Source: Bacteroidales bacterium
Lineage (GTDB): Bacteria; Bacteroidota; Bacteroidia; Bacteroidales; UBA932
DNA: 24,974 bases
Assembly (NCBI GenBank): GCA_017631875.1
Contig: JAGBSL010000032.1
Location: forward strand, 1 to 24,974
Reading direction: 5' to 3'
Part shown: positions 16,168-22,268 of the stretch, piece after piece
How positions within the stretch are numbered: the first letter of the stretch is position 1
How the letters are laid out: each line of letters opens with the position of its first letter
Program-made: the position numbers and the translations under genes
The notes under the pieces: generated by a model
Told to the model about the DNA's origin: nothing
Seen by the model: the letters and a program-made list of their open reading frames with translations, nothing else
The model's database searches: none

Positions 16168-16205
16168 AAATATCAGTGCTGCGGACTGCAGCACTGATAT
16201 TTTTT
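16166..16205. terminator. Bidirectional intrinsic terminator
   Basis: A perfect 17-bp stem, AAAAATATCAGTGCTGC (16166-16182) with its complement at 16188-16204, has a 5-base loop and flanking A and T runs. It starts inside the stop of the 189-residue gene and ends two bases before the stop of the convergent binding-protein gene, so it serves both. Confidence 0.92.
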
Positions 16206-16206
16206 A

Positions 16207-17265
16207 TTAGAACCCCACATGATAATACTGGGAGCCTGCCTTTTCGCCTCCCCTTGCATGATTCATAATGGATATCAGATCCTCCAGAATCAGATCCGGC
16301 CGCACGGCACCACTCTCCCAGAAATCATTTCCTCCGCCCTCATTGACACACCTTATATTATTATATATAGGTAAACCCTTTGCCATCGGGCCGAAACGCG
16401 GGAACATATGATGAGCCGCCGCAAGTTCCTCTCTCGTACGGCATGGACCAGGATTCAGCCAAAGGTCAGCATCAAGTGAATATTCATAGGCCTGTTCCAG
16501 GGAAACGACCGACGAGGCGGACTCGCCAGGGACTGCGCCGAGTATTTCACCGCCCGCATCACGCACCAACTGCGACATGTAGCCTTCACGACCAGGTATA
16601 TACCACGCATCGCCGTAAGGCATGTTTATGAGGACTTTGACTTTGGTCGTACGTTCAACACTCGCAGCAAGTTCAAGATATCGGTCCCGGACTTCACTGT
16701 ATACTGAATCCGCGGCCTCCATGCGACCGGTAAGAGCACCGAACAGACGGACATACTCCGCCCTCGCGAGAGGATGCTGCTCCAGATGATCGTGAAGAAC
16801 CAGCGTCCTGACGCCCAAAGAACGCAATTTGGACACATAGGCAGGTTCTGCACCTGTAACAGCGTATGTGACGAGCAGATCGGGCTGCAGCTTAAGGATT
16901 GCCTCATAATCCAGAGCGGCATCATATCCTATATCCTTGACATCATTCTTCTTGAGATCAGGGTCCGAGATGTATTTCAGGCCGGATACGGCTATTATGT
17001 GCTTGTCTGCACCTATGGCAGACATGGCAGCCACATGCGACGAGGACATGCATATTAGCCTGTCCATCGGGGAATTCACCCGCAACGTATCAACCTGCTG
17101 GAAGGAAGGATACGTGACAATTATGGCAGTAGTGGAGTCCTGCGTGACAATATCGAAGTATTCGGCATATTCCTGTGATGATGACATGTTGACAACGCTC
17201 CCCTGCCGCGCACATGAAAGCAGCGCAGCTAACGATAGGAGTGATATGGTGATTTGCTTTCTCAC
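16207..17265 (-). CDS. Periplasmic binding lipoprotein of the iron/cobalamin (BtuF-like) family
   Basis: A 352-residue substrate-binding protein of an ABC importer. The signal peptide ends in a lipobox, LAALLSC with C18 as the lipidated cysteine. The Fe/B12 periplasmic-binding fold is visible in PMDRLICMSSSHVAAMSAIGADKHIIAVSG (about 65-95), LDYEAILKLQPDLLVTYAVTG, VRTLVLHDHLEQHPLARAEYVRLFGALTGR and the long central helix. SYVEQHPLGRAEWI-like motifs are common in Bacteroidales members. The ligand could be a siderophore, heme or corrinoid. No permease or ATPase gene adjoins it here: the neighbours are a convergent unknown gene and a divergent thioredoxin gene. No cobalamin riboswitch is visible upstream; the 5' region is filled with hairpin repeats. 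Confidence 0.87.
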   Translation of the reverse strand: MRKQITISLLSLAALLSCARQGSVVNMSSSQEYAEYFDIVTQDSTTAIIVTYPSFQQVDTLRVNSPMDRLICMSSSHVAAMSAIGADKHIIAVSGLKYISDPDLKKNDVKDIGYDAALDYEAILKLQPDLLVTYAVTGAEPAYVSKLRSLGVRTLVLHDHLEQHPLARAEYVRLFGALTGRMEAADSVYSEVRDRYLELAASVERTTKVKVLINMPYGDAWYIPGREGYMSQLVRDAGGEILGAVPGESASSVVSLEQAYEYSLDADLWLNPGPCRTREELAAAHHMFPRFGPMAKGLPIYNNIRCVNEGGGNDFWESGAVRPDLILEDLISIMNHARGGEKAGSQYYHVGF

Positions 17266-17287
17266 AATTTTTTTATGATTGTTTAAC

Positions 17288-17425
17288 CCCCAGTCACTTC
17301 GTGACAGCCCCTTGGGGCATTTCGTCCCTACCCGGGACGGGCCAAAAACTCTTTGAGTTTTTTGATAATTTAATATATTTCGTCCCTACCCGGGACGGGC
17401 CAAAAATTCTTCGAGCTTTTTGGCC
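17288..17425. repeat. Tandem hairpin repeat array between divergent genes
   Basis: Small hairpins follow each other: GTCAC/GTGAC (around 17293), GCCCCTTGGGGC (17308-17319), then two copies of a 30-base unit starting ATTTCGTCCCTACCCGGGAC at 17319 and 17377, 58 bases apart. Each unit holds GTCCC/GGGAC and is followed by a further stem: AACTC/GAGTT in the first, GGCCAAAAA/TTTTTGGCC in the second. It occupies most of the interval between the binding lipoprotein start (17265) and the thioredoxin promoter. Confidence 0.8.
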
Positions 17426-17428
17426 ATG

Positions 17429-17436
17429 CAAAGATA
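17429..17436 (-). promoter_or_regulatory. Possible -7 element for the binding lipoprotein gene
   Basis: On the - strand this reads TATCTTTG, an exact TAnnTTTG match. No TTG is present at the usual distance upstream, so this is tentative. If used, the transcript would carry the whole hairpin array (17288-17425) as its leader. Confidence 0.35.
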
Positions 17437-17452
17437 GACAATTTACTGGCAC

Positions 17453-17483
17453 TTGGTTTGTTTTGCGGGAATTGTTAAATTTG
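17453..17483 (+). promoter_or_regulatory. Bacteroidota-type promoter for the thioredoxin lipoprotein gene
   Basis: TTG (17453-17455), a 20-base spacer and TAAATTTG (17476-17483), an exact -7 consensus. The predicted start near 17490 leaves a leader of about 14 bases before the ATG at 17504. Confidence 0.65.
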
Positions 17484-17503
17484 GGAAACTAAACTTCACG
17501 GAT

Positions 17504-17971
17504 ATGAAAGCAAGACATTACATCGTAGCGGCCGCTTCGCTTATGATAGCACTCGCAACATCATGCGGCAACGCAGGCGCCCAGAACGACAGCAAGAAAA
17601 AGGCTACAGCACAGAAGCACGCAATAGAGCTTACCTCCGATCAATTCTCACAACTCGTTTACGACATTGACAGCGAGGACATGAAATACCTCGGCACCAA
17701 GCCCGCAATCGTCGACTTTACGGCCACATGGTGCGGCCCATGCAGAAGCATAGCACCGATACTGGAAGAACTGGCAAAAGAATATGAAGGCCAGATCGTA
17801 GTCTACAAAGTCGATGTAGACAACTGCAGAGACGTAGCGACAGCCTTCGGCATCTCCTCCATCCCCGCAGTCCTCTACATCCCGCTCAACGGCGAGCCAT
17901 CCATGACCATCGGCGCCCGCAACAAAACCAAATTCCAATCCGAGATCGACAAGATTCTGCTGGGGAAATAA
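17504..17971 (+). CDS. Thioredoxin-fold lipoprotein
   Basis: A 155-residue thiol-disulfide oxidoreductase predicted to be membrane-anchored in the periplasm. The ATG at 17504 opens a lipoprotein signal peptide, MKARHYIVAAASLMIALATSC with C21 in the lipobox. A short linker precedes the thioredoxin domain (about 50-155). The active site is W76-C77-G-P-C80, and the cis-proline is P121 in SSIPAV. The expected strand VVYKVDVDNCRDVATAFGI lies between them. The classic CGPC sequence suggests reductase activity rather than oxidation, but partners cannot be read from the sequence. A longer in-frame start at 17453 lies within the promoter, so I rejected it. The gene has its own promoter and a hairpin terminator downstream at 18191. 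Confidence 0.92.
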   Translation: MKARHYIVAAASLMIALATSCGNAGAQNDSKKKATAQKHAIELTSDQFSQLVYDIDSEDMKYLGTKPAIVDFTATWCGPCRSIAPILEELAKEYEGQIVVYKVDVDNCRDVATAFGISSIPAVLYIPLNGEPSMTIGARNKTKFQSEIDKILLGK

Positions 17972-18038
17972 GCCATGCTCGTACCTCCCATCAAACACAG
18001 GGTGGTACTCATGAGGGACCTGCAACAATAAGAGCAGA

Positions 18039-18144
18039 CGTCTTCGAAAAACATGGCATTTTTTCTTAGACGATGCATGAATGCATGATAAACAGCCTCA
18101 AAACAACCATCGTCTCGGAAAAACACTGGCAGTTTTCCGAGACG
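18039..18144. repeat. Two related 34-base hairpins
   Basis: Hairpin 1 (18039-18072) has arms CGTCT/AGACG plus GAAAAA/TTTTTTC with a two-base mismatch. Hairpin 2 (18111-18144) has a perfect 12-bp stem, CGTCTCGGAAAA and its complement. Both are 34 bases long and share GAAAAACA near the loop and TGGCA in it, and both are followed by GCAT within a few bases. They look like two copies of one element. Confidence 0.65.
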
Positions 18145-18190
18145 CAAGGCATCAATCTAGTGATCAAGCTGCTGAGGAAATAACAATCAA

Positions 18191-18218
18191 GCCGTCCCTC
18201 CTACGAGAGACGGCTTTT
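18191..18218 (+). terminator. Intrinsic terminator on the + strand
   Basis: GCCGTC (18191-18196) pairs with GACGGC (18209-18214), extended by an inner CTC/GAG, and is followed by TTTT at 18215-18218. It is the first good terminator after the thioredoxin gene, 220 bases downstream of its stop. Confidence 0.7.
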
Positions 18219-18363
18219 GTTGTGCTAGATTGAGCACCTGAGCACCGTAAAACGCAACAGCCCAACACGCTAACACACAGCAACTTAGCCCAAATGCCTG
18301 CATTCCCAGGGCGGCAGGATTCTACAATAACACATTGATAATCAACAGCATGCATTTTACACT

Positions 18364-18388
18364 AAAAAAGCCGCCCCGAAGGACGGCT
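18364..18388 (-). terminator. Intrinsic terminator of the fimbrillin-like gene
   Basis: On the - strand AGCCGTCC (18388-18381) pairs with GGGCGGCT (18376-18369), with one G-U pair, across a TTCG tetraloop closed by C-G, followed by six T. It lies about 30 bases past the stop at 18420. Confidence 0.88.
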
Positions 18389-18419
18389 GATTTGTGATAT
18401 ATTTCAATTCCACTAGGAA

Positions 18420-20072
18420 TTAGAATGCGAAGATTGGACGGGCGTACTTGTTGTTAGCACTTCCTATTGAAAAATAGCCGTCAAATTTAGGAGAAGCATT
18501 TGAGAAATACACATACCAGGCATTGGTCTTAGAATATAACGAAGGCAACCAATATGCTGTATTATTTCCATTAGGCAAAACTGTTCCTCCACACTCAGTA
18601 AGCAATGTATTCACATTGTCATAATCAAGAATCTCCCATTCCTTTCCACTTGGAATATACCAGCCACTAGTTACATTAAGATCTATTTCCCCATACGACG
18701 TTGTCTTGTATAAATCAAACGAAACTGCACTACCAGAATAAAGTTCAATTAGCTTCTGCATAGAATAATATCCCCAATTACCAGTAACATTATCCAAACC
18801 ATAATCAGAATAATATGTATTAGGAAGCTTTCCACCACTAAACGCACCCCATTTTGTTGAATACTGCTTGAGGCTAATCGCCAAACCATGGGTGCAATGT
18901 GCAGGAAGAGCTGTATCATTATTACGAGGATTTCCGTTGTAGAACACAACTCCTAGAATAGTTCTGTCAGTTGGAGCAGGGTTGTCTCCTACTGTTCCAT
19001 TACTATAATAATACTTACCAGTACCCTCACCAGGAGCGTAATATACATAGCTTTCAGCTTCCTCAAACTCAAGTGCAGACTTAAAGGTATATGGCTTTAT
19101 ATGTGAAGCCTGAAGATTTACAGCAGACTGAGTCTCAATAGTTGCAGACGACTCATCATCAGCAGTAAATGTGAATGTTAGACCAGAATGCTCACCTGGC
19201 CATACGACTGCGTAATAGCTTGCGCCAGGATTAAATCCATCTTGACACGAAAGGGTCACTCCCAATTCATCACCTTCGCCAACGCTAACCGTAAAATTTG
19301 AGCCTATGATATCTTGGTTTATCTTAGAAGTTGAAGTACTAGTCTTAACACGACCATACCCCGCAAGAGCCCTCTTATCTTTTGACGCAATTGTAACTGA
19401 TGTAACCTTCTTATCACCAAATGACTGTGGCATTGTAACCTTAATCAAGGCACACGCATTCTTAAACTGAAGGTCCATCGATTCTTCACCTGCAATCACC
19501 TTACGAAAAGAATGATGATCTAGACGTGCATATGAAAAATTTAAATTAGACTGTATATTACCTTCAACTGCAACCTGCTCTACAGGCAAGTCAAAAGATA
19601 TTTCTGTATTACAATTAAAATCCAAAGAACTATCCACAGTCTTTTTTGATACAGCCGTTGCACTTGCAGGGTATATAGCAACTCCTAAATCTTTGTAGCA
19701 TAGGTCATTTTTAGTCCAAGCCCAATTATCAATTCTGAACATTGCTTCAGATACCGTCTCTTCATTAAAATATGAAGAAAACACCTGACCCTCGCTAGTC
19801 CATGGTCTTCCGGTATAATAATAATTATTATTTACAGTAGGATCACCCTGATGCGCAAAGAACAAAACCTTAATAGCATCGCCCTTAGACCAGTGCACGA
19901 ATTTACCGCCCTCAACGAGAGTTGTCTTGGTGTCGTCGCCGGCTGTTGGCGCTACGGCTGTAAGAGTTACAGAGTATGTCTCCTGTGACGGAATTTCTGG
20001 AGTTACTGGATTTTCCTTGTTGCAAGAAAGAAGAGCCGCGAGTGCAGCGAAAAGAATTGTTATTTTTTTCAT
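18420..20072 (-). CDS. Fimbrillin-like surface lipoprotein
   Basis: A 550-residue lipoprotein with signal MKKITILFAALAALLSC (lipidated C17) and a Pro/Glu linker. The N-terminal half (about 33-330) resembles Bacteroidales fimbrillin/Mfa-like proteins: TKTTLVEGGKFVHWSKGDAIKVLF, a later FKNACALIKVTMP and SYYAVVWPGEHSGLTFTFT, all typical of these surface or pilus subunits. The C-terminal half (about 340-550) is a separate domain: YYSNGTVGD, DRTILGVVFYNG, HGLAISLKQ, GWYIPSGKEWEIL and a final KYARPIFAF. It recalls lectin-like or DUF1566-type domains that end many Bacteroidales surface proteins. I infer a surface adhesin or pilus-tip role. Base composition is visibly richer in A+T than neighbouring genes. 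AGGAGG precedes the ATG. The 44-residue gene at 20089-20223 is immediately upstream. Confidence 0.82.
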   Translation of the reverse strand: MKKITILFAALAALLSCNKENPVTPEIPSQETYSVTLTAVAPTAGDDTKTTLVEGGKFVHWSKGDAIKVLFFAHQGDPTVNNNYYYTGRPWTSEGQVFSSYFNEETVSEAMFRIDNWAWTKNDLCYKDLGVAIYPASATAVSKKTVDSSLDFNCNTEISFDLPVEQVAVEGNIQSNLNFSYARLDHHSFRKVIAGEESMDLQFKNACALIKVTMPQSFGDKKVTSVTIASKDKRALAGYGRVKTSTSTSKINQDIIGSNFTVSVGEGDELGVTLSCQDGFNPGASYYAVVWPGEHSGLTFTFTADDESSATIETQSAVNLQASHIKPYTFKSALEFEEAESYVYYAPGEGTGKYYYSNGTVGDNPAPTDRTILGVVFYNGNPRNNDTALPAHCTHGLAISLKQYSTKWGAFSGGKLPNTYYSDYGLDNVTGNWGYYSMQKLIELYSGSAVSFDLYKTTSYGEIDLNVTSGWYIPSGKEWEILDYDNVNTLLTECGGTVLPNGNNTAYWLPSLYSKTNAWYVYFSNASPKFDGYFSIGSANNKYARPIFAF

Positions 20073-20088
20073 ATCGCAGTCCTCCTAA
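20073..20088 (-). promoter_or_regulatory. Strong Shine-Dalgarno for the fimbrillin-like gene
   Basis: On the - strand AGGAGG (20086-20081) lies 8 bases before the ATG at 20072. Strong Shine-Dalgarno sequences are unusual in Bacteroidota, and it lies entirely in the 16-base gap after the upstream small gene. Confidence 0.65.
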
Positions 20089-20223
20089 TTAAAGAATTTC
20101 TTCATCATCAAAGGTAAAACCTTCGTGACTATTTGTTACACTTGAACACAGGACCCCTTCTGACACGATGGTCAGAACTTTTACTTCTGGAGTTTCGTAC
20201 AACTCCACATTTAAGCTTTTCAT
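20089..20223 (-). CDS. 44-residue peptide gene upstream of the fimbrillin-like lipoprotein
   Basis: An open frame of 44 codons: it starts MKSLNVELYETPEVKVLTIV, continues SEGVLCSSVTNSHEGFTF, and ends in DDEEIL. I recall many short Bacteroidales peptides of this shape, YExPxVxVxxxxxEGxLCxS followed by an acidic end, often just before fimbrillin-type or other surface lipoprotein genes. Their function is unknown to me. There is no signal peptide or membrane segment, and one cysteine (C26). A second ATG directly upstream (20226) would add one methionine. A promoter-like pair sits 75 bases upstream, and the fimbrillin-like gene starts 16 bases after its stop, so the two are almost certainly one operon. 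Confidence 0.72.
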   Translation of the reverse strand: MKSLNVELYETPEVKVLTIVSEGVLCSSVTNSHEGFTFDDEEIL

Positions 20224-20299
20224 CATAACTGTCTAGATTTAAGTTACGTTTCTACTAAACTACTATTTATTTTTTCTATTATCCGAAAAAACGAAGTTG

Positions 20300-20329
20300 T
20301 AAAGATACAATTAAAATTCTAAACATCAA
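20300..20329 (-). promoter_or_regulatory. Bacteroidota-type promoter for the peptide/fimbrillin-like operon
   Basis: On the - strand TTG (20329-20327), a 19-base spacer and TATCTTTA (20307-20300), one base off the TAnnTTTG consensus. The predicted leader before the 20223 start is about 70 bases. Confidence 0.6.
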
Positions 20330-20419
20330 TGATTTTGTTTCGGAATTTATCGCTTGGGGATATCTGAAAATCAGGCAACGGGCATGAGGTGTGTCGATTG
20401 AAAAGAGGCGACATGATAG

Positions 20420-20529
20420 TTTTAGTGAAGTTTGACTAGACATTCTTCACTAGAAGTCTTGAAATTGGGGACTAAACATTGAAATACGGCAGTTCTAGTG
20501 AACATCTATCAACGAAAGTTCACTAGAAC
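20420..20529. repeat. Pair of dyads with CTAGTGAA-type arms and 14-base loops
   Basis: Dyad 1 has arms TTTTAGTGAAG (20420-20430) and CTTCACTAGAA (20445-20455), with 10 of 11 positions complementary. Dyad 2 has perfect arms GTTCTAGTGAAC (20492-20503) and GTTCACTAGAAC (20518-20529). Both loops are exactly 14 bases, and the dyads start about 72 bases apart. They lie 90-200 bases upstream of the promoter at 20300. The rest of 20227-20610 shows no gene. Confidence 0.7.
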
Positions 20530-20610
20530 CCCTATGCAGCCGGATATGAGTCACGACACTATACCACATTACCGGTTACGATAATACATGTTGCTACACC
20601 AAAACGACCG

Positions 20611-20640
20611 AAATAAAAATAGAGGGCCGGCAGGTCCTCT
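20611..20640 (-). terminator. Intrinsic terminator of the tRNA gene
   Basis: On the - strand AGAGG (20640-20636) pairs with CCTCT (20625-20621), with an inner CC/GG, and is followed by ATTTTTATTT. It lies directly after the tRNA 3' end. Confidence 0.7.
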
Positions 20641-20641
20641 T

Positions 20642-20717
20642 TGGAGCCAGCTATGGGATTCGAACCCACGACCTTCGCGTTACGAATGCGATGCTCTACC
20701 GACTAAGCTAAACTGGC
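20642..20717 (-). tRNA. tRNA-Thr (anticodon CGT)
   Basis: On the - strand the 5' arm GCCAGTT pairs with AGCTGGC (one G-U pair), with an unpaired discriminator T and an encoded CCA end. The D-arm reads GCTTAGTCGGTAGAGC, and the anticodon loop TTCGTAA places CGT at positions 34-36, which reads the threonine codon ACG. The T-arm is GTGGG-TTCGAAT-CCCAT. The innermost anticodon-stem pair is an A-C mismatch. All arms have normal sizes. Confidence 0.95.
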
Positions 20718-20745
20718 AACGTATCTCCTTCTTGTGAAGGGACTG

Positions 20746-20753
20746 CAAATATA
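20746..20753 (-). promoter_or_regulatory. -7 element for the tRNA-Thr gene
   Basis: On the - strand TATATTTG, an exact TAnnTTTG match, about 29 bases before the tRNA 5' end. No good TTG is seen at the expected -33 distance. Confidence 0.45.
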
Positions 20754-20766
20754 GAGAAAATATGAA

Positions 20767-20774
20767 TATCTTTG
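20767..20774 (+). promoter_or_regulatory. -7 element for the BaiN-type flavoprotein gene
   Basis: TATCTTTG, an exact -7 consensus, 64 bases before the ATG at 20838. The -33 element is weak or absent. A start about seven bases downstream would fall at the first bases of the repeat at 20782, making that repeat the transcript's 5' end. Confidence 0.45.
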
Positions 20775-20781
20775 CACACTA

Positions 20782-20818
20782 AAGATTGCCACGTCGCCTT
20801 GCTCCTCGCAATGACGTG
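20782..20818 (+). repeat. Palindromic repeat, family 2, in the flavoprotein leader
   Basis: It begins AGATTGCCACGTCGCC and ends CTCGCAATGACGTGT, matching the copies at 4571-4643. It sits between the -7 element at 20767 and the ATG at 20838. Its opening AGATT and its close (TCG.AATGAC) also resemble the family-3 copies at 21292, 21536 and 22267. Confidence 0.75.
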
Positions 20819-20837
20819 TCTAAAATCATTTTCGAAT

Positions 20838-22268
20838 ATGGCGGTAAATAATTCAGCTGAGATCATCATCATTGGCGGCGGTGCTGCGGGACTTATGGCG
20901 GCAGCGGGAGCGGCGCGGACGCTTTGCGGCAAAGGCGGCATGAAGAGTGACGTAGCAGGAAGCGGTCGCGTGGTGGTGCTGGAGAAGATGCAGCGCCCGG
21001 GACGCAAGATCATGATCACAGGAAAGGGCAGGTGCAATTTCACAAACCTGAAGGCATGGAACGAGTTCAGCGGGCATGTGCACCCGAAGCCGAACTTCCT
21101 CAAGCCTTCGTTCTATAATCTCAGTTCTGAGAAGATGATAGACTTCCTTACGGAGCATGGGATGGAGAGCATAGTGGAGAGAGGTGACAGAGCGTTTCCG
21201 GCTTCACATCTGGCATCGGATGTCGTGGATGCGCTGGTCAGGGCAGCTGAGGAGGCCGGGGCTGAGGTTTTGTGTGGGAAGGAGGTGAGGGAGATTTCTC
21301 CACTCGCTTCGCTCGGTCGAAATGACAGAGGGGACGAGGGTCGAAATGAGGGATTCAGGGTTGAGTGTAGTGACGGAAGCATATATGAGTGCAGGAAACT
21401 GATCATATGCACCGGAGGATTATCGTATCCTAAGACAGGCTCCAGCGGAGATGGATATGAGTGGGCGAAGAAGATGGGACATGCCATCAAGCCGCTGTTT
21501 CCGTCATTGACTGCTGTTGTGCCTAAAGGGTATAAAGATTTCTCGACTCGGCCTACGGCCTCGCTCGAAATGACAGGGGAAATGTCCAAGACAACAGCTG
21601 GCAAAGGCCATATCCATAGAAGCGAGCCGCTTTCGGAGGTCGGCAAGATGCTGTGCGGCAATCAGTTGAAGAATGTGGAGCTAAGTGTACTGATTGACGG
21701 AAACCAGGCGCAGAACGAGTTCGGAGACATGGACTTCACCGACGGCGGAATCGAAGGACCTATCGGATTCAAGGTCAGCAGGAAGTGCGTGAATGCGATA
21801 GTGAACGGTTCGAAGGTGACCGCTGTGCTGGACCTTAAGCCGGCAGTGGAGATCGAGGATTTAACAGCACGCATAAACTCTCTCTGGAACGAGATCTCCA
21901 AGGACAGACGTAATGCGCAGAAACTGTATAAGGACAGGTTCAAGATCCTTCTCACAAAGGTTCTTCCTATGTCCCTGATCCAGGGATTCATGAAATATCA
22001 CCCTAACGCAGACCACAAGACTCTTCCTAAGCTCCTCAAGGGATGGAAGTTCGAGATCGAGGGTTATGTGGGATATGAGAGATGCGTGGTAACGGCCGGA
22101 GGCGTATCACTGGACGAGGTAGCCCCTAAGACATTGGAGTCCAAGCTGGTACCTGGACTTTACTTTGCTGGTGAGGTACTGGATCTGGACGCAGACACTG
22201 GAGGTTATAACCTGCAGACTGCTTTCTCTACGGGGTATTTAGCGGGGGTTTCGGCTGCTAAGAAGTAG
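20838..22268 (+). CDS. HI0933/BaiN-type NAD(P)/FAD-dependent oxidoreductase carrying repeat-derived insertions
   Basis: A 476-residue flavoprotein of the YhiN/HI0933/BaiN family, soluble and FAD-binding; physiological substrates are mostly unknown. The dinucleotide-binding GGGAAG is near the N-terminus (IIIIGGGAAGLMAAAG). Further landmarks are RPGRKIMITGKGRCNFTN, CTGGLSYPKTGSSGDGYEWAKKMGH and the C-terminal GLYFAGEVLDLDADTGGYNLQTAFSTGYLAG, so both ends are intact. Family members are usually near 400-410 residues. The excess is in an early loop (after GAARTL) and at two sites encoded by palindromic repeats (21292-21349 and 21536-21580). The ATG at 20838 is preferred, because an in-frame ATG at 20772 would translate the leader repeat. 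The stop TAG overlaps a third repeat copy. The gene is convergent with mnmA. Confidence 0.9.
   Translation: MAVNNSAEIIIIGGGAAGLMAAAGAARTLCGKGGMKSDVAGSGRVVVLEKMQRPGRKIMITGKGRCNFTNLKAWNEFSGHVHPKPNFLKPSFYNLSSEKMIDFLTEHGMESIVERGDRAFPASHLASDVVDALVRAAEEAGAEVLCGKEVREISPLASLGRNDRGDEGRNEGFRVECSDGSIYECRKLIICTGGLSYPKTGSSGDGYEWAKKMGHAIKPLFPSLTAVVPKGYKDFSTRPTASLEMTGEMSKTTAGKGHIHRSEPLSEVGKMLCGNQLKNVELSVLIDGNQAQNEFGDMDFTDGGIEGPIGFKVSRKCVNAIVNGSKVTAVLDLKPAVEIEDLTARINSLWNEISKDRRNAQKLYKDRFKILLTKVLPMSLIQGFMKYHPNADHKTLPKLLKGWKFEIEGYVGYERCVVTAGGVSLDEVAPKTLESKLVPGLYFAGEVLDLDADTGGYNLQTAFSTGYLAGVSAAKK
21292..21349 (+). repeat. Palindromic repeat, family 3, copy A, inside the flavoprotein gene
   Basis: These 58 bases match 22267-22324 at all but one position (57 of 58 by eye). 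They start AGATTTCTCCACTCGCTTCG and encode ISPLASLGRNDRGDEGRNE in the gene's frame. The second part holds one full 24-base unit starting GGTCGAAATGA and the start of another, so the length change is a multiple of three there. The first repeat base is codon position 2. Confidence 0.9.
21536..21580 (+). repeat. Palindromic repeat, family 3, copy B, inside the flavoprotein gene
   Basis: This 45-base variant starts AGATTTCTCGACTCGG, has the palindromic core GGCCTACGGCC, and ends CGCTCGAAATGACAGGGGA. It encodes DFSTRPTASLEMTGE. Its first base falls on codon position 3, so it is translated in a different phase of the repeat from copy A. Confidence 0.85.

Larger units (their letters stand above)
17972..18419. 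other. Non-coding interval between thioredoxin and the fimbrillin-like gene
   Basis: These 448 bases contain no convincing gene. They hold a pair of related hairpins (18039-18144), a + strand terminator (18191-18218) and a - strand terminator (18364-18388). A 9-bp inverted repeat, TCAATCTAG (18152-18160) and its complement (18225-18233), encloses the first terminator. An 18-codon open frame at 17974-18030 and broken frames after it have no supporting features. Confidence 0.6.

Noticed and set aside
17266..17430. Cobalamin riboswitch before the BtuF-like gene
   Set aside because: No B12-box-like sequence was seen; the region is made of short tandem hairpins.
17974..18030. 18-codon frame after the thioredoxin gene
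   Set aside because: It is too short, with no promoter, no recognisable pattern and only broken frames downstream.
18420..18560. Diversity-generating retroelement variable region at the 3' end of the fimbrillin-like gene
   Set aside because: The C-terminus looks similar, but there is no reverse transcriptase gene and no template repeat in the window; kept only as a comparison.
20492..20529. Invertible promoter flanked by inverted repeats
   Set aside because: Only 14 bases lie between the arms, too few to hold a promoter, and no recombinase gene is nearby.
20772..20837. Upstream ATG extending the flavoprotein by 22 residues
   Set aside because: It would translate the leader repeat and starts within the -7 box; the family begins close to the GGGAAG motif.
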